A DNA stretch of 64,000 nucleotides from Hedera helix. Its lineage: Eukaryota > Streptophyta > Magnoliopsida > Apiales > Araliaceae. The first letter of the stretch is position 1, and each line of letters starts with the position of its first letter. Made by a program: the position numbers and the translations under genes. The notes under the pieces were generated by a model. That model saw only the letters and a list, made by a program, of their open reading frames with translations, searched no databases and was not told the origin of the DNA. Shown piece after piece: positions 1 to 10,505 of this stretch. The DNA is taken from contig OX359286.1 in NCBI GenBank assembly GCA_947179155.2, positions 13,271,913 through 13,335,912 on the forward strand. Reading direction: 5' to 3'.

Positions 1-1075
1 AAAAAATATAATTAATTTCCAAAAAATTGTTTTGAGCTGAAATATTTTTACGGTAATCTTATAATACTGTTTAAGAATTTTTGAATTTTTTTTTAGAATT
101 ATTGAAGAGTATAAGTATTTATTATATTTTAAAGTCATTCAAAGACTAGTTGAAAATGATGGAAATTCATAGAAAATATTGTGAATGATGGAAAATTATG
201 AAAACTTGGTGAAAAATCTTATAATAATATATATAAGATAAATATTGGTTGTGTTTTAAAGATATAAAAGTATGTTGGGTTATTATTTCTATTTTGAAGC
301 TATTAAATGATAGTTTTTATAAATAGAAATAATTATAGAAAATTGTTGGATACTTCGAAAAAAGTAAAAATTGGTCAAAGAACTATAAAATAATATTCTA
401 AATACTTTAGAAGGTTTAGTGGACTCATGAAGTGTCGGGACGTTGTGAATCGTGTGTTGACTAACTTATTGTATTAAGATGAATCCGAATTGGAAATTCG
501 ATTAAATATTTGAAAACTAATATATATAGTATATTAAGTTTTAAAAGGAAAGTGTAAACGTGTTATGTGTTTATCTATATGTGATGCTTGGTTTATATCA
601 CACAGGTTTACGGTGATGGGTAAGGTTACGCAATTTGTATAAACATCTATACGTAGTACTATTAGCAACGAAATGCAAGTTTTACAAATTTAATTGTTAC
701 GTGTAACTTGTCATTACTTGAGAACTATGCTATAATATGATAATTGATGAACATGTATTAAGTGTTACATGATTGAATATGAATCATGAAATTATGTTAC
801 ATTGCATGAAATGTATGAGGCATATAGTGATGCATATTATGAGATAAAGGTTGCATATATATAAAAAAATATTAGGGAATACATCATGCATGGATAAAAT
901 GCAAGCATGTATACTACGTGAAGCGTGAAAGATGTTATCTGTTAGACTTACTAAGTCGTCGCACTCACTTTTGCAATTAATTTTGCACAATCTAGTTGTT
1001 TTCTTCATTCTATAAAATGTTTCAAGCAATTTATTCAAAACATTAAATATATCAATTTAATATATTCAACCATAA
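1..1075 (+). mobile_element. Probable fragment of a gypsy-type LTR
   Basis: AT-rich and non-coding. Around 938-972 it carries the block 'gttagactta..gtcg.gc.ctcac', which recurs near the 3' part of the LTRs at about 46762 and 32653 and, inverted, near 42330. I infer a plus-oriented LTR remnant of the same broad group, cut off at both ends. There is no TSD or boundary, so this rests on one shared block. Confidence 0.35.
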
Positions 1076-1449
1076 ATTAAATATTAATTTAATTTATTAT
1101 ATTAATTCCAATATTTATTAATTAAATATTGGTTCCTCATTCTATATTTTTAATTCACATCTGTTTGATATAATATTAAATATTATACTATTATATGCTA
1201 TATTTAATTATAGTAATATAATTTTCATCATTAACTAACTAAAAGAAAATAACTTTCTTTATTTAAAAATAATATATTAATAAATGTATATATTTCATAA
1301 ATAAATATATACATATTATATCTTCCACATAAATCAGATACCACAATCCCACTTCGTCTCGTAATAAGAATTATATATTTTTTTAATTCTTATTTAATAT
1401 TATTAAAATAATTCTCAAAAAATTTGGGCTATCACATTATTCCCCCATT
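1076..1449 (-). mobile_element. Start of a gypsy 3' LTR plus polypurine tract
   Basis: Read on the minus strand, a G-rich polypurine tract (1437-1449, AATGGGGGAATAA) is followed by TGTGATAGCCC, the start of an LTR (TG at 1435-1436). The same arrangement occurs at 36147-36161 and 57695-57710, where a 'gaggacggaatcc' block precedes the tract. Here the equivalent 'gatgacagaatc' lies at about 1455-1470. The LTR runs toward lower coordinates and no pol coding is visible upstream of it, so this is a truncated 3' end. Confidence 0.5.
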
Positions 1450-1689
1450 ATAAAGATTCTGTCATCAGAATCATAATTACCAAAACACCAGTATACGATT
1501 CATATCTATCCTCATAAATACGCAGGTTGTCACAACACACATCGCCTACTGCACCAAATATAGTACAATTGAAAGTGACAGCTTGTGATACAGCCAACAA
1601 CATTTACAAATCAAAGGAATAAATAATTAACAAGTGTCCTTAATGAATTGGAGCAACAGTAGCAATTCAACGGACATAATTCCATGAAG

Positions 1690-2310
1690 GGTATAAAAGG
1701 ATTGCTACATCAATATATAAAGACTACTGAAATATTTGAATTCAAACGCTCTAAAGAACAAGTCTCAAAGCTCTAACTCTATAATCATAGAAAGTTTTTT
1801 GCTAACATCTATCATTTGAGCATCCATTAGATACTTAGGAGCACCCTCAAATACACTCTTTTTCAGTTATTTGTAAAGATCTTAGTGATCATATTGTATC
1901 AAGTCTTTATAACTTGAGAGATTCTTTGTGAATTTTCACTATAAAATTCTTTGTGAACTAGGTTTTTGTAAACTCTCACATCCTTAGTAAATCATCCTTA
2001 CTATTGGAATAGAAGAGAGAACTAAGAAACTTTTGTGCTTCAAAGCTTTTAAAAATTAATGTTTCATTTTCTTTATGTCTTTACCTTTTTGCACTTTACG
2101 TTTCAGTGGTTTGTTCTACATTTTGTAGTAAATTCAAAATCAAGCATTTTCATATAGTGTGTGAGGGGGTTTTCAAGTTACATATTTCGTTGCGTACACT
2201 CTTAATTAAGTTGTTTAATTATTTGGTAAAACTTCAAAAAGATTTTTTTTAAAATAATCTATTCAACCCCCTTTTTAAATCTCTTTTGTACTTTTGGACC
2301 TAACTCTCAT
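1690..2310 (+). mobile_element. Possible copia LTR remnant (R-U5-like)
   Basis: The stretch ends with 'ctattcaaccccctttttaaatc' and 'ttttggacctaac' (2259-2306). This type of pyrimidine-rich end is familiar from plant copia LTRs. No TG...CA boundary, PBS or TSD could be assigned. Ordinary AT-rich intergenic DNA is the alternative. Confidence 0.3.
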
Positions 2311-2910
2311 ATACACACACATAATAAGTAATGTGATGAAAAATATGTCTGATAAGATCTTGGGTTTGGCTGAAGTAATTGAAGTGTCAGTTTTCGTACT
2401 CAAGCTCTGATGTAGGAATTGAAGTTGAAATATTCATAAATAACTAAATTGCAAGTTATTATGAAAAGACTATGTTACCCTTTTGATTTGAAGAAAGATA
2501 GATTTTGAGGTGGTTGGACTAATGTATCCTTACAAAACTCACATGTTTGGTCAAAATTGGTCAGATGAGACAATTTTGCATGAAATTGAAACTTTAGTTA
2601 TGACATTATAAAAATTGAAACATTATTATCTATATTACAATATGTGTAAATATAAGAGGACAATTTTGCAATTTGTCCTAAACTATATACTCAAAGAAAT
2701 TGCTTGAGGTTGATGTGGATATTAGCTTGGGAATTGATATTTTCATAAGAAATTTTGATAGTTTTATAAGTCTCTCATCACATAAATACTAAATGGGACT
2801 CAAATTCACGTGAGCAAGCTTTGAGAAAATATCAAATTTTTTCTTGTGAAAATAAATACCTTTTGTAATTGTAGAAGTCCTTTATTATATCTCAACGAAG
2901 TCAGCTTGAG

Positions 2911-4938
2911 TCATGGAGAATATGGAGTGGCAATCAAACACAAGTTGTTTTTTCTTCCAGCGGTTGCTCCAATGGTCTCGCTCATGTCAAGATCTTCTGG
3001 CTTGATACCGCCCGGGAGTGTCCAGCTGAAGTGGTAGAGTAGTTGAGCTAGAGGAAGCTCAACATTTGCTAAGCCAAATGAAACACCAGGACACATTCTC
3101 CTTCCTGCTCCAAATGGGATGTATTCGAAATTGTTACCCATAAAATCGATGGACCTGTTTTCAAATCTCTCGGGTTTAAAACTCATAGCATCGGACCAAA
3201 ACTCAGAATCCCTTCCGATCGCCCATGCATTAACAATGACTTTAGTTTTGACGGGAATATTGTATCCTTCAATTTCAGTCGTCTCCTTACATTCTCTAGG
3301 GAGTAACAGGGGAACAGGAGGGTGCAACCGCAGAGTTTCTTTGATTACCAGTTTTAGGTAACTTAAACCAGGAATATCAACTTCGTGTAGCGCTTCCTTT
3401 CCATCGAGGGCTTGTCTCATTTCATCTTGTACTTTTTCCATCACCTTTGGATTTTTCATCAATTCAGACATTGCCCAGACAACTGTTGTTGAAGATGTTT
3501 CAGTGCCAGCTGTGAACATGTCCTGCATAAGTATCAAAGTTGGTTGTGGTTGTAAGTATGGTTTCATTTGATAACACTTTTTAAAACCTACCCCAATTAG
3601 TTTTAAATAAAAGTGCTTAGTTAAATTGAGTTGAGTTGATAATGCTTTTCCAAGTACTCCTTTTGTCCCATAAAAGATGACTAAAAATATTTCTCACCCA
3701 AATTAAGAAACATATAGTAAAAGAGAGTACCATACAAGTTTAATTTTTGCCAACGGTGTACCCAACATATAGTACACTAAGGAATCTTTATTTTTTTTGA
3801 TATAATGAGCCCTACCTAAGTACGTTTGAAGACAAAATAATCTTTGTATAAAATTTTAGTGCACTTATTATTATAGGATATTTTTTCTACTTTCCATCTT
3901 TTATGGACGAAGGGAGCACTTTTTTTGCTTACTACTTTTGTAAACTAAAAATGCTAACCTAATAATCATAATAATGATAAAAAAGTTACTTGAAATAAGT
4001 AAGGATAAAGTGTGATAAGCACCAACCAAAAGTACAGCCTTGATGTTGTTGAATGTAATTGGAAACTCGAGCCTACCACTCTGTTTAACCCTCAATAAAA
4101 CATCAACCAAATCTTCATCCCCTGCTTCACCATTACCCTTTCTACTACTTGCCAAATTCTCCATATGCTCTTTAAAAATATAATCAAGAATCTGGTCAGC
4201 CGTTTGATGAATCTTCAACAATTTAGGCCTTAACCCACTAGTAAAATGGAGCAACTTCAATGAAGGAAATAAATCAGCAACATCGAATCCTCCAGCCAGT
4301 GATATCGACTCGTTGATCAACTGTATCAACACATCCTGTTCTTTGCATCTCTTGCCAAATGCCGCTCTACAAACTACAGCGTTTGTAAATGAATAAACCT
4401 TCTCAGAAAGATTGATTACTGATCCAGAAGCTGATTGAATATTGTCAATGAGATGACAAGCCTCATCCTCCCTAATGGAAGAAAATGCGCGTACATTTTT
4501 GCCACTTAAAAGCTCCAGGGTACAAATTTTGCGCATTTGTCTCCAGTAATCGCCATATGGAGCAAAAGTGATATCGGTGTTATTATAGGCCATGATCTTA
4601 CTAGCTAAAAGCTCAGGCCTATCTGCAAAGGCTAGATCATGTGTTTTTAGTACCTGTTTGGCAACTCGTGGCGATGATATTACTATTGCTGAAATTTCAC
4701 CAAGTTGCAGATGCATTAAGGGTCCATGTTTTTTGGCCAAGTCGTGGAGAGCGTGATGTGGTAACGAACCCGCCAAGTGCAGGATATTTCCAATGAGGGG
4801 AAGTTTCCATGGCCCTGGAGGGAATTTTTGAGCTGAATTTTGTGTGTTGGGGGATTTTTTCACCTCTTTAATTATCTTGAACAGGAAGAAGGAAAAGGCT
4901 AGGAAAATGAGTGGGGATAAGAGGAATTGAAGGTCCAT
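2911..4938 (-). CDS. Cytochrome P450, CYP71D-like
   Basis: A complete two-exon gene: exon 1 4938-4027 (304 codons), phase-0 intron 4026-3523 (GTTGGT...TTATGCAG), exon 2 3522-2911. Together they give a 507-residue microsomal P450, the usual family length. The ATG at 4938 was chosen because it begins directly with a hydrophobic ER anchor (about residues 3-21); the ORF extends 52 codons further up without P450 features. Visible motifs are the PPGP hinge (40-43), C-helix WRQMRK, I-helix AGTETSS (309-315), ExxR KETLR (366-369), PERF (421-424) and haem loop FGAGRRMCPG with Cys448. The overall sequence resembles CYP71D sesquiterpene hydroxylases such as premnaspirodiene oxygenase. That suggests terpenoid or other specialised oxidation using a CPR electron donor, but substrate cannot be read from sequence. 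No stops or frameshifts were seen. The intron carries a Stowaway MITE. Confidence 0.93.
3657..3916. mobile_element. Stowaway MITE in the P450 intron
   Basis: A 260-bp element with Stowaway-type terminal inverted repeats: left CTCCTTTTGTCCCATAAAAGATG, and right (reverse complement) CTCCCTTCGTCCATAAAAGATGG. It is flanked by TA at 3655-3656 and CA at 3917-3918, fitting a TA target duplication with one changed base. It makes up about half of the 504-bp intron but touches neither splice site. The Tc1/mariner assignment rests on the CTCCCTCCGTCC-like termini and the TA target. Confidence 0.82.
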
Positions 4939-5100
4939 TACAAAAGTGTTGGGTACAAGGTATTGGACTTGTTGACTCCGATACAATTGGAAAGATGTTA
5001 TAGCTAAACTTTTGAATTTTATAAATTTGTTGGTTTTTACCTTTTTGGAGTCATTATGAATTGAGATGCTCTTGGCTTTCACGCGTGATACCAAAGCAAT

Positions 5101-5135
5101 TTTATATAGAATTTTTGCCGGCTCATTTTATATAA
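5101..5135 (-). promoter_or_regulatory. Candidate TATA boxes of the P450 gene
   Basis: On the minus strand TCTATATAAAA (about 5101-5110) and TTTTATATAAAA (about 5124-5135) lie 165-195 bp upstream of the chosen ATG. Either would give a 5' UTR of roughly 130-160 bases. In such AT-rich DNA chance matches are common, so this is positional support only. Confidence 0.4.
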
Positions 5136-5139
5136 AAAC

Positions 5140-7026
5140 AAAAGGGTAGGCTGTCCATTTATCAACATCATGTTACAAATACAGTCCAAAATACAGTCCA
5201 AAATTATTGATGATTTGAAGTCAGACCGTGACATTTTTGAACTTAAAACTTGCGTAAATTGATTTAATTTTAGTCAATAAAATTATTAATATTATAAATT
5301 TCAAACAAGTATTATTAATTATAAAATTTATTGATTTGTAATTATTGATTATTAATAAAGCATATTAAATTTAAATTTAAAAATATCTCAAATTAATATT
5401 TAAAATTTAATAATGATCTTATAATTTAAAATTAAAGAAGTAATGTAAATTTTAAGATTTCAAAATCACCTCTTTACTATAATCAATTTTTTTCACAGTA
5501 TATTAAGTGAACCTGGAGAATATTATTTTTATTAGTTGACCATATGATGCAGAGATTTTAATATTTGATCAGATAAGCAACGTAGTTGATCAGGGTGGAC
5601 TTCTTTAGTCCGAAATGAGAATCTTATTTGACTTGTTGATTTTTATTTATGAATATTAATGATTAAAGTTTACCTTTAATACACTTAATAATTTTATTCT
5701 TTCTGATGATGGAATACGTGTTTTCAATACATATCTTAATTTGCGAAAGAAAAAGGATAATAATGCTAGGGTCTTAAATTTAAAGGTTTCAAATGTTTCT
5801 CAAATCTACATATTAACTGTATTGATATGTAATATTGTTGACGCCAAATTCTTTCTTTTGCCGAAATCACCCGTCAGCAAGATACCTGCACACTTAACAA
5901 ATCGTTAACACCCTACAAAACAGTCGCGGCTTGGGCCGTCCGGAGATGCTCCGGTGTGAGGATAAGTACAACCAATTAACGTCACAATGGAGGACCTAAA
6001 ATATATGTTAGAAATGTAAGATATTTGATAGCTCTCTTTCTTTGCATGTAGAAAAGCCTTACCTTATTTAATTTGAGAGATTGTTTGTATATAATCATTC
6101 ATGCACCGCCAGACGTCCCATCATTCCCTTATGAGTGGAAAAATGACGCCTTCACCCACTCATCTCAAGCGATCCAATAAGGAACTTTAGAAGGAACTAC
6201 CCACTGACTAAGCTTGTCGAGATAAATAAAAACGGCCCAACCCAATTCTTATATGAAGTAACCCAGGGGCCCAAAGTTATAATGCAAGGCCCAATAATTA
6301 TCATCCCAACATTACCCCCCCCCCCCCCCAACTCTCCTATTTTGTAGTTCAAAAATAGGAGAATTCGCCGACTTTCCATCAGCTAGCGTGTTACAAAATA
6401 AACGTATATCTAAAGTCGAGCCGTCGCCAGCCTCTACGTCAGTCACCCGCATCACCCCCTTTTCATTAAATGTAGTCGTCTCCGTTTCTCGCACCACTCA
6501 TTACCCTTAACAAAAGAAATGATACCCAGTCGTCGCCCTGTGCTCTGCTACCCTAACATTTAAATCTTTTCACTTTCCATTAATTATATTAATTAAAACT
6601 GAATTATTAACCGAGAATTTTTTATAATATTTATATGCACCTCTTGATGATCACATAAATAATTTCCTCTAAATCTGACACAAGGCAACAGAATTAAAGA
6701 AAGTACCCTAATTAACTAATTCACTATATCTTTATGTGAATTACAATTAAAAAGAATTTGAAGCACATATTCTCTTAAGGTTACATTTGGTGTATATATA
6801 TATATATCTCTCTCTCTATCCTACACACAAATTATGATTTCCATCAATGTAGAAAATACAATCATGTGTTATCATATCAAGGTCTAAACTTATAATTCGT
6901 CTCTCAATTTCATATAAGTTACAACGTTAATTACTGGTCAGGTAATTAAATATTAAAGCACAAATATGACAGACAATCCAATTATAATCAATAATAACTA
7001 ATAAGGAAGCGAATCAATTTAAACTA
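5140..7026. other. Gene-free interval upstream of the P450
   Basis: AT-rich sequence with no supportable gene. It holds a 15-bp C homopolymer (6315-6329), a 10-bp stem inverted repeat CTCCTATTTT...AAAATAGGAG (about 6334-6362), and a short TA/TC microsatellite (about 6795-6818). A more GC-rich patch at 5840-5960 may be a retroelement relic. Short ORFs at 6197-6497 run through the C tract and look fortuitous. Confidence 0.6.
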
Positions 7027-7031
7027 CGCAT

Positions 7032-9295
7032 TGTAGACACCCAAATTTTGCACTTCTCTACTAAACCTGGCAGGAGGGTAAAGTCGTCATCTGACCAGAC
7101 ATAGGAAAAGGAAGGTGGACCCCAACACGAGGCCGCCCCGACGGCTGGCGATCAAAGCTACCAAGACAAACAACGAGCATCAGGTCAGTTGAGGCAGGAC
7201 ACACGGTCGACCCAGACGAAGCCGGATCTGACCGCCAAGACGACGAACTGCCCCCTACGCTTACGATGTTCGGGGGTCTCGCTCGCCGGTGAGCTGGCGG
7301 GGGTGGAAAGGGGGCAGCGCCCCCTGAAAGCCAGGCACAATTATCAAATTCTATATCAAGTCACAGCCCTCCGAACTAGCCTCCCAGAACAATATGGCAC
7401 GTTTCCCAGGGATTTCCGAATTGCAAAAATACAGCCTTCCAAAATAATACCGCGGAAATTGGCGAATTAAGACCGTGTGGCACGGAAATCGAGAAAAGCA
7501 AGCCAGACAGCCGCGGATGCATCTGCGGCCAAACGATTTTCGAGGTTTCGCACGGCTCGAGCAGACGGCACACGACAGCCGAGGAAACGGCGCAGGCGGC
7601 TTGCCGCCCAGCCGCAAATGGATCTGCGGCCAGCCGCAGATGCATCTGCGGCTGCCTGGAAATGCCTATAGAGCGGCCATTTCCACCCGAGAGCGAAAAA
7701 AAAAGAAGAAAAAAGAAAGAAAAAGAGAGAGAGAAAGCTCGGTTTTGGTTAGATTCAAGCATTAGATCCATATTGTTGTGCTATTTTAGTTGAGTGATCT
7801 TGTGGTGTAGTTCATTTTATGATATAAGAGGCTCGAATCGACGTTTTGCAAGGTGAAAAGTTGTTTGTTTTGGGTTTTTTGTTTGTATTGTTAGTATAGC
7901 ATTGTGTTTGGTTTATTTGATGTAATATGTTATTATGTGGGTGATGATCCTTGGGTTAGGCGTCGTTAGCGAGGGTTCCATCGGAACATAATTCCTCCTA
8001 ACGCCCCGATGACACCCGTACGGTGATTTTTCGCTCGTCGTGGTAATGAGTAATGCGTAGTGTTGATTTGGGTGATATTTGGGTTATGTAATGCGATAGT
8101 GATGTTCAATATTGTTTAGATTTGGCTTATTATTGGTTATGTAGCTATTTGGGTGATTGTGAGCCTAGGGAGGAGATCCCAGCGGTCGAATCCCGATGAT
8201 GGACGTTTTGGGTATATGTAATCATGATATAGGGTCCATGTATGTGTATGTTGTAATATCGGGCCTTAAAACGACACAAAGTCGTGTTCGGGTTAAGGCC
8301 CCGTGATAATAATAAAATATGTGATTGTGGGTGTTTGGGGTTGTCTGGATGGCTCACATGCCCATGGATAGCCCCGACACGTTTTGGGATGTTTGTTTTA
8401 ATTTACGACACGAAAAACGGTTTTCCAAAATAAGGCAAACGATGAAGATTTTCTAAAAGTGATCAATTTAGGATATTAGATTCACGAGGTTTAAAGGTTA
8501 AGTGTTGTGGCAAACTTTAATCCATGATTGATGAATAGGCTTTAGTTGGTTTTCAAACGTCACAAAAAACGATTTTGCAAATAAATAAATGTTTTCATTA
8601 AACTTTGTGCATAGGGTTAAAGAGTTCTAGAAGTTGCCCTCGTTTTATTTATATTAACTGTTAGAAGGCAATGTATGGTCTCGATTCCTATTTGACAAAA
8701 GTTTAAAACTATTGTTTTCTAAAATGACATCTAAATAAAAAACCCTCAACGCTTTCGAAATTAAAATCAATCTTTCTTATAAAAAGCGAAGCCTCGTCAT
8801 TTGGGTCAAAGAACGTCCAAAAACACTTTCCAGATAAACACTTTTGCCATATAAAATAAAAGCAAACTTGTTATGCAAAACGCACCACAAACGTCCATTT
8901 AGGCACACACACACACACACCTTTTAGGATTTAAAAGGATAAGAAAACATCGAGATTGCGGTAACCGTGTTTCACGGAAGTCGGGGGGTGCCTAACACCT
9001 TCCCCTCGCTTAAGCAAGCCCCCGAACTCTATGAATCTCGGTTTGCGGACCAATTAACTCGGAGTCACATATGAGCCAGCGATTACAAAAAAACTAAATT
9101 CGGATGAGTTGGTACATCCATTTCAAATATACCAACTGGCGACTCTGGTCAATTGGCTCATATAGAAATCGATCTTTCAAAACCCCGTCGACATATAACC
9201 GACCCTTTTCAAAATCACATTTAATTCAAAAGGCTAAAATTGGAAAGGGCATTTTAATAATAAAAAACGAAGCGACGAAAATCCCGGCGTCGACA
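7032..9295 (+). mobile_element. Solo LTR (2.26 kb), TSD CGCAT
   Basis: Begins TGTAGACACCC and ends CGGCGTCGACA, with the same five bases CGCAT directly outside both ends (7027-7031 and 9296-9300). No internal region, PBS or pol is present, so this is a solo LTR left by recombination between LTRs. A near-identical copy lies inverted at 10787-13017. The conserved block 'gttcgggggcttgc...ggtgttaggcaccccccgac' near the 3' third is widely seen in long plant gypsy LTRs (my recollection, Tat/Ogre-like). Small ORFs inside it are not genes. Confidence 0.9.
7508..7654. repeat. Three GC-rich 24-bp palindromic repeats in the LTR
   Basis: Copies at 7508-7531, 7609-7632 and 7631-7654 share the half-site CAGCCGCAGATG. 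The third is a perfect 24-bp palindrome (half-site followed by its exact reverse complement); the others differ at one to three bases. Two further copies occur in the inverted LTR at 12460-12483 and 12560-12583. They stand out from the AT-rich surroundings. A protein-binding or RNA-hairpin role is inference. Confidence 0.85.
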
Positions 9296-9300
9296 CGCAT

Positions 9301-9922
9301 CAAGATCAATTGTAGTCTTAAAAGATAAATTAGTTCATAATTGAAATAATAATTAACATCCACAAATAATAATCAACATTTTAAAATAACAAAATAACGT
9401 TAAAGAGAGGGAAAAAAAACTTATTAGAAGTAATCCTTGGTTCTCTTCCTTCAACGCCTAAGTACTGAAAATTTGCTTCAAGTCTTAAGCCTCCAAAACC
9501 CAATTCCTTTATCTACCAAAAAAGTGTATCTAATTGAAGTACATAAAAGGTATTTATAGTTATAACATAAATCCCTAATCCATCTCTCATTACAAATCAT
9601 TTTCATTCCCAACTTCCTGCCTGAAATCTAAAATCTACGTCTCAATTCTCGACAGAACGCGTCATGCGCTCTATTTCTTCTTGCCCGGGCGCACCCTTCG
9701 CTACTTAGTCAGGGATTTTAGAAAACAGTCCAGTGCTCCATACGCTCCAAATGGCTTAAATCAAGCATGCCCCGTGCTCCTCTCTAGATTTTTTAGCTTC
9801 TTTCTTCTTTGATCCCAGTTTGTCAATTTTGTCCCTCTTTTGGTTTTTCCTACAAAATAACAATAAACACATCAAAAGTAACTAAAAATACTCACGAATA
9901 AACTATAATTCAAGGTTAATAA
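9301..9922. other. Gene-free spacer between solo LTRs
   Basis: No gene or element end could be supported here. Composition is mixed, with a slightly GC-richer patch (9600-9760). It ends at the copia solo LTR that begins at 9923. Confidence 0.5.
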
Positions 9923-10473
9923 TGTTGGTTTATAATAACCATGAACATACAATCAAATTGCATATAAACAGCGAAAGAATGGTAAAATCAAAATTTAAAA
10001 TTTTATAAACCATAACCAGGATCAACCGTTATATACAATTATTAACTAACAAGAATGAGATAGAGAATTATACCCTTGTAGACACTAGCTTTCACATGTA
10101 CGGGTTATACTCCAAATATTTCACGTTCTCCTTGAAACCCACCAATTAGATTCCTTAAATCAATGTCAGTCACCCAAGTATTTGCCCTCTAGAGGTGATC
10201 CACCAAAGAATAATAAGGATTCAAGAAGTAGATAATGTCAAACCCTAGTTTTGTCTCTCTTCTAATTTCTTAGATCTATAGAACTTGTGAGTACTCTTTC
10301 AAATCTTGTGAAAGTGTATGTAACCCCAATCTATAATAAGGCTCATTTATTTATAGATATAGTCAACCCTCATAATATCTTTAGGAATGGAGTTTTTAAT
10401 TAAACTCCTAATCTTATTAGAAACTTATATGAGAGTACTCTTTTTAATTAATTCTTAAATCATTTAGGAATTA

Positions 10474-10505
<32 letters not shown>

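Noticed and set aside
4939..5094. N-terminal extension of the P450 frame to the ATG at 5094
   Set aside because: The 52 extra residues are Lys/Ser-rich, unlike any P450 N-terminus; the ATG at 4938 starts directly with the membrane anchor.
7189..7771. Overlapping ORFs on both strands with Arg/Pro-rich products
   Set aside because: They lie wholly inside a solo LTR and come from GC-rich palindromic DNA with few stop codons.
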